NCBI GenBank assembly: GCA_018398815.1
Contig: CM031626.1
Span: 37,103,376-37,167,375, forward strand
DNA from: Conus ventricosus
Lineage: Eukaryota > Mollusca > Gastropoda > Neogastropoda > Conidae
DNA length: 64,000 nt
Direction: 5' to 3'
Shown here: positions 1-10,368 of the stretch, one piece after another
How positions within the stretch are numbered: position 1 is the stretch's first letter
Layout: every line of letters starts with the position of its first letter
The notes under the pieces: model-generated
What the model was told of the DNA's origin: nothing
What the model saw: only the letters and a program-made list of their open reading frames with translations
Databases searched by the model: none
Program-made: the position numbers and the translations under genes

Positions 1-640
1 TATAATCCGTTACACTACTTCCGCTTCTAATTCTAGCTTTAACACTTTCGTACATGCTGCAAATACACCTAAAAATCTTGCCTTTGATGCCGCTTTGTAA
101 CAAGATAGGCCATAATAAAATTCTTTCTACGGAATCAAACGCCTTTTCAAATCAGTAAAGGCTACATACAGTTTACGATTAGAACAAAATTGTTTCTGTT
201 TGAGTGCTAATAAAGTAAACATATGATCAACAGTGGAGTATCTTCTCTTAAACCCTGCTTGATGTTCGCCTGTCAGATTGTGCTCTTCTATCCATTCCTG
301 CAGTCTACTATTAATAATTGTGCTGTAAATTTTACTACTTGTATCACATAAAGAAATGCCTCTATGATTGTTTGGATTATTGATGTCACCCTTATTGAAC
401 AAAGGGTGAACAATAGAATTTGTCCAGTTATCAGGGAACGCTCCTTTATCAAATAACATATTTAAAAGCTTTACAAAAAAAAAAAAAAAACAAAATGACA
501 CGAACCCCACCATACTTTAACAACTCACCAATACTTTGATCTGTCCAGCAGCTTTTCCATTCTTTAACTTTGTTACGGCAAGCAAAACTTCTCTTGATAT
601 TGGACGGTTCATATAGCCTACTCCCCAGTGAGTGCAACCT
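1..640 (-). mobile_element. LINE (non-LTR retrotransposon) reverse transcriptase fragment, runs off window start
   Basis: The minus strand encodes the N-terminal part of a LINE reverse transcriptase. From 640 downward it reads ISREVLLAVTKLKNGKAAGQ, the usual conserved entry to the RT domain. The open stretch 513-127 contains HRGISLCDTSSKIYSTIINS and AGFKRRYSTVDHMFTL, both typical of LINE RT fingers. Near 140 the frame slips, and another frame continues with FEKAFDSVERILLW, which is RT palm motif A. The body is broken by an A-run (about 475-490) and by the slip near 140, so it is a decayed or error-containing copy. The rest of the RT lies before base 1. The superfamily (RTE/CR1-like) is not resolved. 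Confidence 0.85.
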
Positions 641-1401
<761 letters not shown>

Positions 1402-1539
1402 ACAGTAAGATATTAAATAACTTGGTGATATGCACCCTCAAAATCTTTAGCAGCTGTGAATTCATATTTTGTAAATACAAACATAGTAAAGTTTATAAAC
1501 ATGTAAAAACACTGGGAGCCGGTGGGACGGGCGTGCGGT

Positions 1540-1649
<110 letters not shown>

Positions 1650-1722
1650 CTGAGTGCATGTACAGTGATCAGGAGCAGCATTAGTTTATTAACTTTACGC
1701 TGCTTCTGCCGGGCCAGTGGCA

Positions 1723-4347
1723 TCAGACCTTGAAGAAAGGGGGAGACAATGACATAATGACAAGCAATTTCTCCTGCTCTGTTTTTAGACCCCACACCCT
1801 TCTCTTCAGCAGATTGATAATTGCATGTGTTTTCTCACCCCTTGTTCCCCATGTACGAGCCAGTCCAAAATGATGAAGACGGATGAAAGGAACACGATGC
1901 TTTTCTAAGATATGCTGCTTTGGGATGATGCGCGACTGTGGGAATTCTTTTCTAAAGAATGACATGTATTCTTGGATATCACTATCCAGTGTGTCAATGT
2001 CACTCACAGTCATGGGGTTGTGATGTGAGATTTTTGTGTGGATGTGTGAGAATAGTGTATTCAGCATTTTGAATCTGTTAGATATACTCCTAAGCTCTGA
2101 GAAGGATAGCCTTGTCTTGAGTCAGCTCAGCTGTTTTGCTGACAACACTTTCACATACATGTTTAATTGTCTCTGGTTTCAAATATGTGTTGCAGTGGCT
2201 GCCTATGAAAGACTTGCCATGATAGGCCTGCTTGTGGATTTTTTTTCTGATGCAGGGGAACATCTAAATGCTGTGTGACAGGACCAGACAAGCGTGAAAG
2301 ATCACACAGTGATTTCCTGTCTTCTATGTCTTCTTCTTTCTCATTTACCTGCTCCATCAGTTCTTGTTGATCTTGCTGGAAAACACTCAGGGGTGTGCTG
2401 CCATCTTCCAGCGCATTAAACACTATTCTTGATTCTAGTTGCCTTTTCCCTTCTTCTAAGATTCAATCTGTTTCAGTTTGTCAACAAGACTTTGTCTCTA
2501 CCTGTTTTTCCTCAGCTGCAATTGATTCTGCAATTTCTTTATCTAGAGAATGGCACTTACCTTCCAGCAGGTCATGGTACTTTTTACCACTCCCAGGAGA
2601 ATGTGCAGAGAGAAGCTGCCACATGGTGGAGTGTAATGTCAATGATAGGTTTTCTGATGACATTATTGTGCAGTTTGGCAATTTTCCTTTTGGAATTTTT
2701 TTTATAATAAATTTTCTCCGATGCCCTGTAAACTGCGCTGTGTGATGTTGCCTTCATTACAATGAGGTGGGGTGTGTATTTGGCTTTTTGATGCTGTGCA
2801 GTATAGACAGGGGTGTGTCCCCTGAGCACCTAACAGACCATACAGCCTGAGCAGAAAATCATAATCCCCAAACAAAAACAGTTTGATTGTCTTGTTTCTC
2901 CATGTCATGGACTTCAGCACCGCCAGCTGTTCTTTGTAAGGATCCATGATTCTCTTCAAATTCTCTGGGATGTCCTTGCAGTCTACAATGGCCAAGACAC
3001 AAGTGTTGTGTTTGGAGTTTGGATTGTGAAGATTTGCAATCTGAAGCATCAGATTAAATGTACCACCCCCATGGTCCCCTCCTATCTTAACCCAGATCTC
3101 ATCCTGTGGGATTGTATTGTCATGCCATGTCAGCTTGTTCTCTCTGTCATACTTCTGCATTTCTACCAGCTTTGGAATGTCTTTGATTTCTCCTATTGTT
3201 TTATCTTCTTCTTTTTGTCTGCCATTCTCATCAACACAAATGAGTTTTCTCTGTACTATTTCAATTTTTTCCAAACATAGCTTCTTTCTGTTGTTGTCTT
3301 TCTTTCTTTTCACAGTCAAATTGTAATCCTATACTTCTGAGAAATCTCTTTTGCTGTCTGTACTTTGTCCAGCTTAACTCCAGACTAGTTCTAAGTGCAG
3401 ACCCTTGTTTTTAGTCACTCTCACAGGGCCACATCCAGCAGCATCAAGAATCTTTTGTCTGTGGGTGCGAGCAGTTCTTTTGATTTCTGATCCATGTTGT
3501 TTGATCCCATCATCTCTTCTGCTTCCTGAAATATTGATTCTGATCTTCTGTATCATGTGAGATCTTTTCTTTCTGAGAGGAGATGATGCCAAATCAGAAG
3601 ATTTACGGGGCTGTCTGATCCTTTTCAACACAATTGACTGACCCCTTGTTTTGCACCTAACTGTTAAATGGTCACTTGACTGTTGCAGCTTCCTGTATAC
3701 TAAACGTGTCAGTAATTTTTCTTCTTCATCGGGGAGCGGTTCATCAATATCCTCATCATCCGAGTCTAAATAGATCATTTTATTTTTCCGATGTCGGAAA
3801 GGCGATAGAGCTACATCACTGACTTGTGGCGTTTTTGGTGTGAATGCGTTGACACACTTTCATCAACCAGCAAGTCGGCCGGATCAAAACTTTCCTGTGC
3901 AGATCTTTTCACGGCCCCTTCGCTCGCTTTTAGGGGACGACCGGCTTTAGTTTTTCATTCGAAGTGACTGCACGCTTTGCATTGACTGATTGATAGCTCT
4001 GGATCGAAAGTTGTCCAGATTTTGACATTTTCTGAATATCAAGTGCAACACGGGTCGATCGTAGTTTTGAAGTCAGACAGGTTACTAGCGCGTTTCAGCA
4101 CCATGCGTGTTTTGTAACATTTCATACAAATGGCTGTAGACTGCTTGCCCTCTTCATCATTCAAAATGTCTAAACTGTAACAACGTGAGAGTTCTGGGTC
4201 ATAGTTTTTACATAATTTCACACAAAACCGTCTATCTTTCTCCTTTCTTAACACGCGTTCTCCACAAACTCGACACACAGAATTCAGTCTGGCACTGTGC
4301 GCACTACAATCGTGGGACTCACGCTCTGCTGATTGCTGAGACGCCAT
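1723..4347 (-). pseudogene. RAG1-like transposase: RAG1 N-terminal-type zinc domain plus RAG1/Transib-like DDE core, frameshifted
   Basis: One gene is read in pieces from 4347 down to 1723. The first piece (4347-4039) has CRVCG followed about 50 residues later by ICMKC. In the next frame (about 4020-3960) W-x2-FDP and CKAC follow. This C-x2-C order and spacing match the N-terminal zinc region of vertebrate RAG1. The piece 3778-3374 is acidic then basic. The piece 3319-2702 carries IWVKIGGDHGGGTF (position of the first catalytic Asp), then LFLFGDYDFLLRLYGLLGAQ and PCLYC (second Asp with a following zinc knuckle). The last piece (2067-1723) has PKQHILEKHRVPFIRLHHFG and GEKTHAII, at the position of the catalytic Glu. 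Molluscan N-RAG-TP elements are the nearest known comparison. Family assignment is from remembered motifs. At least four frameshifts separate the pieces. Confidence 0.72.
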
Positions 4348-5449
4348 TGTAGGAAAAAGTGATGAGTCACTTACGTCAAACTATATACACAAAACCACAC
4401 TTTAAAGATTCTGAATCCATTATAAAACACACACAGACACAAGTTGACTTCACATAATCTTCAGGCAACTCTAAATTAACCAAAACATGTTGCAGTTAGT
4501 TGTATCCGAACGTTGGAAAACAAACAAAATCGGTCACAAGCACAGCTCTCTGCAACACGTCTCACAGACGAAAAAGTGCTGATCTGACTAAGTGCGGGCT
4601 CGCTGGCATCGAAAAAGAACAGCTGTGATCTTCTTTTGTGCAATCCCATAACATCAAAATGAAGCTACAGAACAATGTAAGGATCTAACCAAATGCAATC
4701 TAACACACACAGTGGAACTGACACAGGATGCTGACTTTTTTCACAGTCTACAGACACAACAGAAAGCAAATGTTTCCTGGTATTGGTGGATGTACATTTT
4801 ATAAAGACAAGAAACAAATTATCAGTACAGAATGTAAGCTTTCGCACAGAAAAATATTTATTGGGGAAGATTTTCCCTTTCACCTGATCGACATTAGACA
4901 GAAACTTTACCACAGCTGACGTCAGCAAGAAAGGAGAATGAAAACGTGATAATGGATGGTCTTTGGTTATTTACTTGTAGATTGAAAGCATTTGGTTTGA
5001 TACACCGAGAAATCCTAAAACCAATTCAACAGAAATACGGCCAGCCAAAGACTTGTAATGGATGGTAACGAGAATTCACTGTGAAAAAAAAAAGATTTCA
5101 TATAACAAATTATAGCTAACACAGACTTAAAACAAATTTCCGTATTTCTCTTTGGGTTTTCAGAAGAATTATATTCACATGTGGCTGACACTGTTCCTCG
5201 TGAACGCGTGGCTGATATGTCAGCTGCAGCAGTGTGCACGGGGACAGCGTCAACGCGTTGGTGATCCCAAGTGGGACCAGTGATGTGTGTTTTCAGTGGG
5301 GTAGTAATTGTACTCAGCAAGGGGAAAGGGTGAGTGTGTGCGAGGGCAGGTTGGGAAAGACATACGCATGGATGTAATAACATGTTTGTATAGCTTTGGA
5401 ATGTCAAATGGACTGTTGTCATCGACTGGCGATCATAACGGTTTTTTCT

Positions 5450-5489
<40 letters not shown>

Positions 5490-6124
5490 TTACATTGCAT
5501 CGTGCAGCATGTTGTTTAAGTGTGTGTTCATTATCGCAACTTGTTATGCCAATGACAGTGCTTTGCAAGCCAGTAATACTATGCTCTTATCAAGGCAGAT
5601 GATCAGAGGGAATACTATGTCTCATGAAAAGGAACTTTTACAACATGTTAAAACTGTTCATGTTGATCTTAATGATATTTATGTTTGTACATTGAAAGAG
5701 CTATCTCAATTTGTTGAAAGATTTCCTATGTAGCCACATATGTATTCCTGGCGTACTCACCACTTAAAAAAATCAGAGTATTGTGTCCTTGGACGTTCCC
5801 TAATGCATGTGTACTATTAAATGGAGACCTTAACAGCAGAACATCGAGAAGGGGTTTGGCTGTAGCTGCTGACAACATTCTCTTTCAAAATGATTCGCCC
5901 TTGTTTTAAAAGGGAATTTGTAGACAAGATGTTGAACGGGTATGGCTTGTGTTTATTCCACATGTTAACAACTCTTAGATTATGCGATATATATAGAATA
6001 TGCAATGCAGAGAGTCAGGTTTGTTTGACATGCGTCCCTGCCACAGTTAGAATGTGAATACTATTTTCCCTCCTTCGATCTCTGTGCATACACGGAATCA
6101 TCATGTGCTCTATATGTACAAGAA
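4348..6124. other. Non-coding part of segment A, with a 37-base C run at 5451-5487
   Basis: Lies upstream of the RAG1-like gene and downstream of the LINE. No conserved protein motif was recognised in any frame. The second copy carries the same sequence but only a short C stretch at the homopolymer (about 21168-21175), so the 37-C run is unstable or artefactual. Promoter and terminal sequences of the RAG1-like transposon may lie here, but I could not identify a terminal inverted repeat. Confidence 0.6.
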
Positions 6125-6834
6125 CTATTGAATCAATCTTTGGTCTTTAAATCCATTGTCAACTATAATCAAGGTGTAAAGCTTCATAAGGCTCAAGGCA
6201 ATGCGAACGAAATCCATGCGTTCATTGAAAAAAAAATGTATGGCAGGAACTTTGGATGTACACATTTGGATGACAAGGGAAGAGTAGGTCTTCCTGGGTC
6301 CAATTGCTAGTTGAAGTATTCTACGGACTTCTTCATTTGTCAAGTGGTCTGTGTAATGGATGCCCAAGATCTTTTTGTAGCATCTCATTTCAGTCGCCAG
6401 AATTCGTCTTTGCAACTCTGCTGTAAGTATTCAAGTTTCACATGCATACAGAAAAAAACTGAGGGGGCAAGGGAGCGCATTAGGTGGATCTTGGGGCGAA
6501 GACCGAGGTGTCTTGATATAGTTTATAGTTTTGCCACTACAGCTGCTGTTTGTGCAATCATTGCCACAATCTCAGCTTTGAGCCTTCATCAGATATGATG
6601 GATCCAAGGTATTTGAAGGCCTTCACGGTTTCCAAGATTGCCCACTGATGTTGATTTCTGCCTTAACGCCTTTAGTACTGTTGGTCATGAGCTTAATCTT
6701 TTCGGCGCTGATCTCCATGCCGTATGCAGAAGCTGCTTTGTCAAGATGTTCCACCAAGCTCATCAACTCATCTTCATTTCCTGCAAGGCCGTCAGTATCA
6801 TCTGCAAATCGCAAATTGGTGATTGTTCTTCCCC
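6125..6834 (-). mobile_element. LINE 3' part: RT motif C and C-terminal domain, cut by the virus-like element
   Basis: From 6834 downward the minus strand reads GRTITNLRFADDTDGLAGNE. FADD is the RT catalytic motif C. It is followed by AYGMEISAEKIKLMTNST, typical of non-LTR RTs. After a broken stretch, another frame (6415-6125) gives MRCYKKILGIHYTDHLTNEE, the conserved C-terminal domain of the same LINE class. The upstream half of the RT is missing because the AGAGAACAGGA terminus begins at 6835. The duplicate LINE at 21870-22990 shows what should follow. Confidence 0.85.
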
Positions 6835-6925
6835 AGAGAACAGGAAAAGGCGGCTTCTGACTCACTTGCTCCTCCACCAAGTTTTTGGGCGAAAGTGGCC
6901 TAAAAGCCGCCTATTCCTGTTCTCT
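6835..6925. repeat. 91-bp near-perfect hairpin at the element terminus
   Basis: Bases 6835-6856 and 6904-6925 are reverse complements with one mismatch in 22, separated by a 47-base loop. The outer arm is the element terminus, so AGAGAACAGG is present twice, facing opposite ways. Weaker versions of the inner arm occur in the two termini of element B (around 25110 and 44285). Confidence 0.85.
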
Positions 6926-7010
6926 GACAAGTAACCAAAAAATAACGGCCCTACAAACAAACATACTGTGTAGGGTTATCCGTTTTCAATACTAATTTAC
7001 TAAACTTTTC
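6835..7010 (+). repeat. Left terminal inverted repeat of E1 (partner termini at 25036 and 44380)
   Basis: The sequence from 6835 aligns with 25036-25232 (same orientation) and, reverse-complemented, with about 44184-44380. All three begin AGAGAACAGGA. They also share internal blocks around GACAAGT and CATACTGTG, and E1 and 25036 share CAATACTAATTTACTAA. The repeat appears to extend into the last codons of the ATPase gene. The inner end is approximate because both partners are noisy. Confidence 0.75.
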
Positions 7011-7562
7011 AGATTTCAGTTTTTGTTTAATCCTGTGTTTTTCCTGGTCATTTTCAATAACATCATTTTCGCGCAAACATTCTTCAAATGAGTCTCTGTC
7101 TTTCATGTGAAATAACACTACAGTCTTTAACTGTTCTCTAAAGTCTTTTAAAACTGAGTTATATTTTTGGCATAAAATCCACACACTTATCCTGGCATGC
7201 CTTCCGCTGAAAGCTAGTTTTGACAAAGTGTTTCTCTTTTTAACTATGTCTCTTTCTGCCGAACAGTCATCTATAATAAATAGTGTCTGCGTTCCTTCAA
7301 ACAGTCTATAAAACTGTTCTAAACACTCACTCAGTTTATTGCTAGGATCAACTAAATATATGTCATCATCAGTCCATATAAACCTTCTATCATGATATGC
7401 TTTGTTCCATTTAAGTGTTGGACAGAAAACCACAATATGATTAAAATTATAGCGATAAACTGTTTGTAATAGGTCTAGGACAAATATTGTTTTTCCACAA
7501 CCAGTCTGCCCACAAATCAATGAGCAATGAGGAGTTTTTGTCATAAAGTTTAACTGCTCCAT
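6951..7562 (-). CDS. FtsK/HerA-type (A32-like) genome-packaging ATPase
   Basis: This 203-residue protein starts MEQLNFMTKTPHCSLICG. It has Walker A GQTGCGKT at residues 18-25 and Walker B TLFIIDDC at about 93-100. It resembles the small packaging ATPases of Polintons, virophages and other double-jelly-roll viruses in size and motif spacing; these use ATP to drive DNA into preformed capsids. The frame is intact, making this the cleanest gene of the element. It is the gene nearest the terminus, transcribed toward it, and its last codons lie within the terminal repeat. TATAAAA sits about 2 bases before the ATG, and the stop of the upstream gene lies only about 17 bases before this start. Confidence 0.88.
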   Translation of the reverse strand: MEQLNFMTKTPHCSLICGQTGCGKTIFVLDLLQTVYRYNFNHIVVFCPTLKWNKAYHDRRFIWTDDDIYLVDPSNKLSECLEQFYRLFEGTQTLFIIDDCSAERDIVKKRNTLSKLAFSGRHARISVWILCQKYNSVLKDFREQLKTVVLFHMKDRDSFEECLRENDVIENDQEKHRIKQKLKSEKFSKLVLKTDNPTQYVCL

Positions 7563-7578
7563 GGTTTTATAGAAGAAT

Positions 7579-8167
7579 TTAATCTAATCCGGTTATTGTT
7601 TTTATCATGCCCTCTGTTAAAACTTGTTCAGTATAATAAAATCCTATAAGGTCTAAATGTGTAAGATTAATCCAATTCAGTGCTGTAAGATTGTTTCTAT
7701 TTAGACTAAATATTGATTTTGTTGCTTGTTGCTATGACCTTAATATCCTCACCATTGTGAAGAATGACAACGGTAACTTTAAGACTGTCAACGTCTAAGT
7801 TTTGCCAGCTAATTAGAATTCCTTTAAAAAGGACGTCACTAACGCCCACAACCCCATCCCTCTTTACATCTTTTAAGACAGAAATTTCAAATATCATTGT
7901 GAACGTGTCTCCTAATTTCATTTGCGGCATGAACTGTAATTTTGTAGAAGCATCTTTTAAAACCGTTTCTCTTCTGTGGAGGATGTACTGTTTTTTCCCA
8001 TACGGCTTTATTTCAATCTCTTTCCGACTATTGTCATCTGGCATAAGACTTACATGTAAAGGGCCAGAGTTGAATGCTTTTCTGAAACTTTTTTGACGGC
8101 CAAAAAATGTAAATGGGCTTATGAATTCAAATTTTATTTCCATTCTAAATATGGTTCTAAATGCCAT
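7579..8167 (-). pseudogene. Unrecognised element protein, about 195 aa, one frameshift near its end
   Basis: The 153-residue open part (8167-7706) starts MAFRTIFRMEIKFEF and is rich in alternating hydrophobic residues, as in a beta-strand protein. A motif EIEIKPYGKKQYIL lies about one third along. After ATSNK the frame slips, and another frame continues to a stop at 7579-7581 with NLTALNWINLTHLDLIGFYY, which looks like a genuine C terminus. The extended gene ends just before the ATPase start, supporting one tightly packed transcription unit with the genes at 9148, 8437 and 7562. A degraded copy begins near 42680 in element B. No function is assigned; a minor capsid role is only a guess. Confidence 0.6.
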
Positions 8168-8212
8168 TTAAGGTCAGGTTTTCGAACTATTTTATATTCA
8201 TACTCGCCAACA

Positions 8213-8437
8213 TTATTTTGCTTCTAGATTGCGCAGTTGTTCTAGTTTAGGAAACTTTTTGTTGTCGCCAACCTCTTTGCGTTTATAATCACCATCTTTA
8301 GTGTACTCAAAACCATACAAAGCGCCTATCTCACCATTCTGTTCAAAGTCCGTAACGTCTGCAAGGTCTTTTAATTCTAAGGTTATACACCTCACAGGCG
8401 CTAATGTAACTCCTGGTTCTTCTGGCCCACGTGACAT
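8213..8437 (-). CDS. Small unrecognised element protein, 74 aa
   Basis: An intact small frame starting MSRGPEEPGVTLAPVRCITL and ending in a charged tail. It has no membrane segment and no known motif. The region GVTLAPVRCITLELKDLAD is preserved in element B (plus strand near 42369-42480) as GVTFAPVRCITLEFKDLAG. Conservation of the reading between two copies that are otherwise noisy supports a real gene. The sequence just before the ATG is CTAAAAA, matching the start-proximal motif seen at other genes of the element. Confidence 0.65.
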   Translation of the reverse strand: MSRGPEEPGVTLAPVRCITLELKDLADVTDFEQNGEIGALYGFEYTKDGDYKRKEVGDNKKFPKLEQLRNLEAK

Positions 8438-8451
8438 TTTTTAGTAACGTA

Positions 8452-9148
8452 TTATTTTATTTCCAAAACAATGTGCAGGTTATCACATTTCACGAGTTTC
8501 CCTGTTTTGTCTGCAATTTTTATATTAAATGATCCAACCTCCCACAAACTAATCTTTTAAACTGTAAATTAGGGAATTGTATAATTTCATAATCGCAATA
8601 TGCAGCTTTCCCTGACGGAAGAGCTCTTAAAAACAGTTTTAGGGCCTTCCATCATATAAGTTTTCATCAGTGCTCAGCTCATCCAAATGAACATAGAGTA
8701 ATGAATGTAATGCAAGATCGAGCGGACTTTCCCCTCATAAGTAGTTTTGTCTGGTGTAACACTAAAACTATGAGTGGGTAGATTGCCAGTTGTAAAGCCT
8801 AACATTTTAGCTAGCTCTCTATCAAAAAAGTAAGATACTTCTTCAGGCTTGAATGTTAACATTGTTTTTTAGATTTGCATTGTTAAGTTTGAGAGTAATG
8901 CTAAAGTTACTCATTGCTTCTTTTAGCGAGCAAAACCCGTAATAACCATCAGGTATTGTTAACTGGCTAATTTTGGTCCCTGCTTTGGTAACTTTTAGAA
9001 TCTTGTTATTCTTCCTGGATGCAGTTATATTAAACCATACGACTTTGTAGAATATTTCATGGAGCGCGGACCATTTTGGTTCCGCAATCGTTATAATAGC
9101 ATGTTCTAAAAACGAAGGACGGTCTTGGGTTGTTATTGTTACAAACAT
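8452..9148 (-). pseudogene. Unrecognised element protein, about 230 aa, several frameshifts
   Basis: Three consecutive pieces on the minus strand appear to be one gene. The first (9148-8843) starts MFVTITTQDRPSFLEHAIIT and contains TIPDGYYGFCSLKEA. The second (about 8862-8674) contains FKPEEVSYFFDRELAKMLGF. A third, in two more frames, contains LPSGKAAYCDYEIIQFPN and DKTGKLVKCDNLHIVLEI before a stop at 8452-8454. The frames hand over without gaps, so single-base errors are more likely than separate genes. The IPDGYY region and overall beta-rich pattern resemble virion-associated proteins of invertebrate Polinton-like elements, but I cannot assign a function. It shares an 18-bp divergent spacer with the plus-strand gene at 9167. 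Confidence 0.55.
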
Positions 9149-9166
9149 TTTTTAAACGAAATAAAA
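9149..9166. promoter_or_regulatory. 18-bp divergent intergenic spacer with AT-rich start motifs
   Basis: The spacer lies between ATG codons facing opposite ways (9148 on minus, 9167 on plus). Read toward either gene it ends in TTTAAAAA or AATAAAA immediately before the ATG. Both genes must therefore use promoters confined to, or overlapping, these few bases. Confidence 0.5.
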
Positions 9167-10154
9167 ATGAGTGCATTCAAATAACTGATGCAAATATTCT
9201 GTTGGGCCGCACTACAATCTTAAAAATATAACAACCGATACTCTTGACATTGCTGTGACCCAGACTGCCTCTTTTCAAAAAAAGGGTGAGTACTCCATTG
9301 AAGAGCTATCTAACCCCCCATTGAAAACGGCACATCCAGAAAGCGTGGTTTAGTCATCCGATGCAGTTTTATCAGAACCATTTAAAACTTTGCGTGTCTT
9401 GTGCATCAACTGGGTGTGGAGTGTCGTATGCTGATCACTAAATCCCCCACGATCCTTTGGTGAGGTCAGTGTACAGATTTCATTTTTATTATACTTTCAG
9501 ACGTATTTTGACTGAACTGCAAGCGCCATTACCAAATGACAAACCATTTAATCCACTCAGCAACATAATAGACATGAAGGCTTTTGAAAGGATCTGTAAC
9601 GAATTTAATATTAACATCAAGACAGGCTTTAGACAAAAGTTGGATCATAATCATGGCCTAGGCGACCTTTATTTTAAGGGCACGCACAGAAAGTATAACT
9701 TTGACTGGCGTTCTCCTTTCAAAATTGTTCAGCCCTGGACCCTAGAGCAAGAGCATAAAACAGCATGGACAACATTTATCTTAGAGACTTCTAAGGCCTA
9801 ACTAGGGCGGGAATAGAACGAATAAACGACTCTATTCGTACTTACGTTTGGTGTTTGCTAGGTTCGCAAGCACAGGCAAGATCGAGCATAACTGATCCTT
9901 CTACTGGTTTTGACGCACAAAAACAATACTTAGCAAATTTAGAGGACGCCATTAATTCTACAGTTGATTTACCTTCAAGTATTAAAAGATACCAAAATGT
10001 TTTACAATACGCAAGATCGAAAGTAGACTTTGCTGTTGGCACTGGTTTATACATGCTGCCTTCTGACCTCAGACTCCAGGTAGGAATAATAATAAACTAT
10101 AATAATGAAATTCTTATAGCAGGCAATGAACAGAAGGTTGGGAAAACGACATAA
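9167..10154 (+). pseudogene. Unrecognised element protein, about 310 aa, frameshifted in its first third and near 9795
   Basis: The likely start is at 9167 (MSAF...). The first 290 bases are broken, but fragments such as TTDTLDIAVTQTASFQKKG are readable. The open part 9457-9801 contains YRFHFYYTFRRILTELQAPL, PLSNIIDMKAFERICNEFNI and KLDHNHGLGDLYFKG. A slip near 9795 leads into the next frame (9855-10154), which carries LGSQAQARSSITDPSTGFDA and VDFAVGTGLYMLPSDLRLQV. I recall close relatives as uncharacterised proteins in cnidarian and molluscan genomes but no established function. A noisy copy is on the minus strand at about 40300-41430. Confidence 0.6.
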
Positions 10155-10368
10155 ATTCTGGGCCAGTAATATTACAAGCAGTAAACAAACACCCAAGAAT
10201 AAGTCATCCAATCCCGAGGCCCAAAGCCCAAAGGCCATTGAAGACTCAGCAAAGCTCGCGGGCTCTGTTCGCGAAGTCAAAAATAATGACCATGAATATG
10301 AAAAGATAGCGCTTGTTCTTGGATTAACTGGCCTAGGATTACTTGGTCTTTATCTTTCTAAAAATTAA
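10126..10368 (+). CDS. Small protein with a C-terminal membrane segment, 80 aa
   Basis: An intact frame starting MNRRLGKRHKFWASNITSSK. The N-terminal 60 residues are polar and charged. The C terminus IALVLGLTGLGLLGLYLSKN is a clear membrane-spanning segment. It overlaps the end of the preceding gene by 29 bases in another frame, and its 3' end overlaps the convergent gene at 10339 by 30 bases. Tail-anchored membrane proteins of this size are common in virions with internal lipid, but that role is inference. Confidence 0.55.
   Translation: MNRRLGKRHKFWASNITSSKQTPKNKSSNPEAQSPKAIEDSAKLAGSVREVKNNDHEYEKIALVLGLTGLGLLGLYLSKN

Noticed and set aside
5075..5085. CACTGTG as the right end of the RAG1-like transposon
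   Set aside because: The A/A' similarity continues unbroken past this point and no inverted match to the 1402 end was found.
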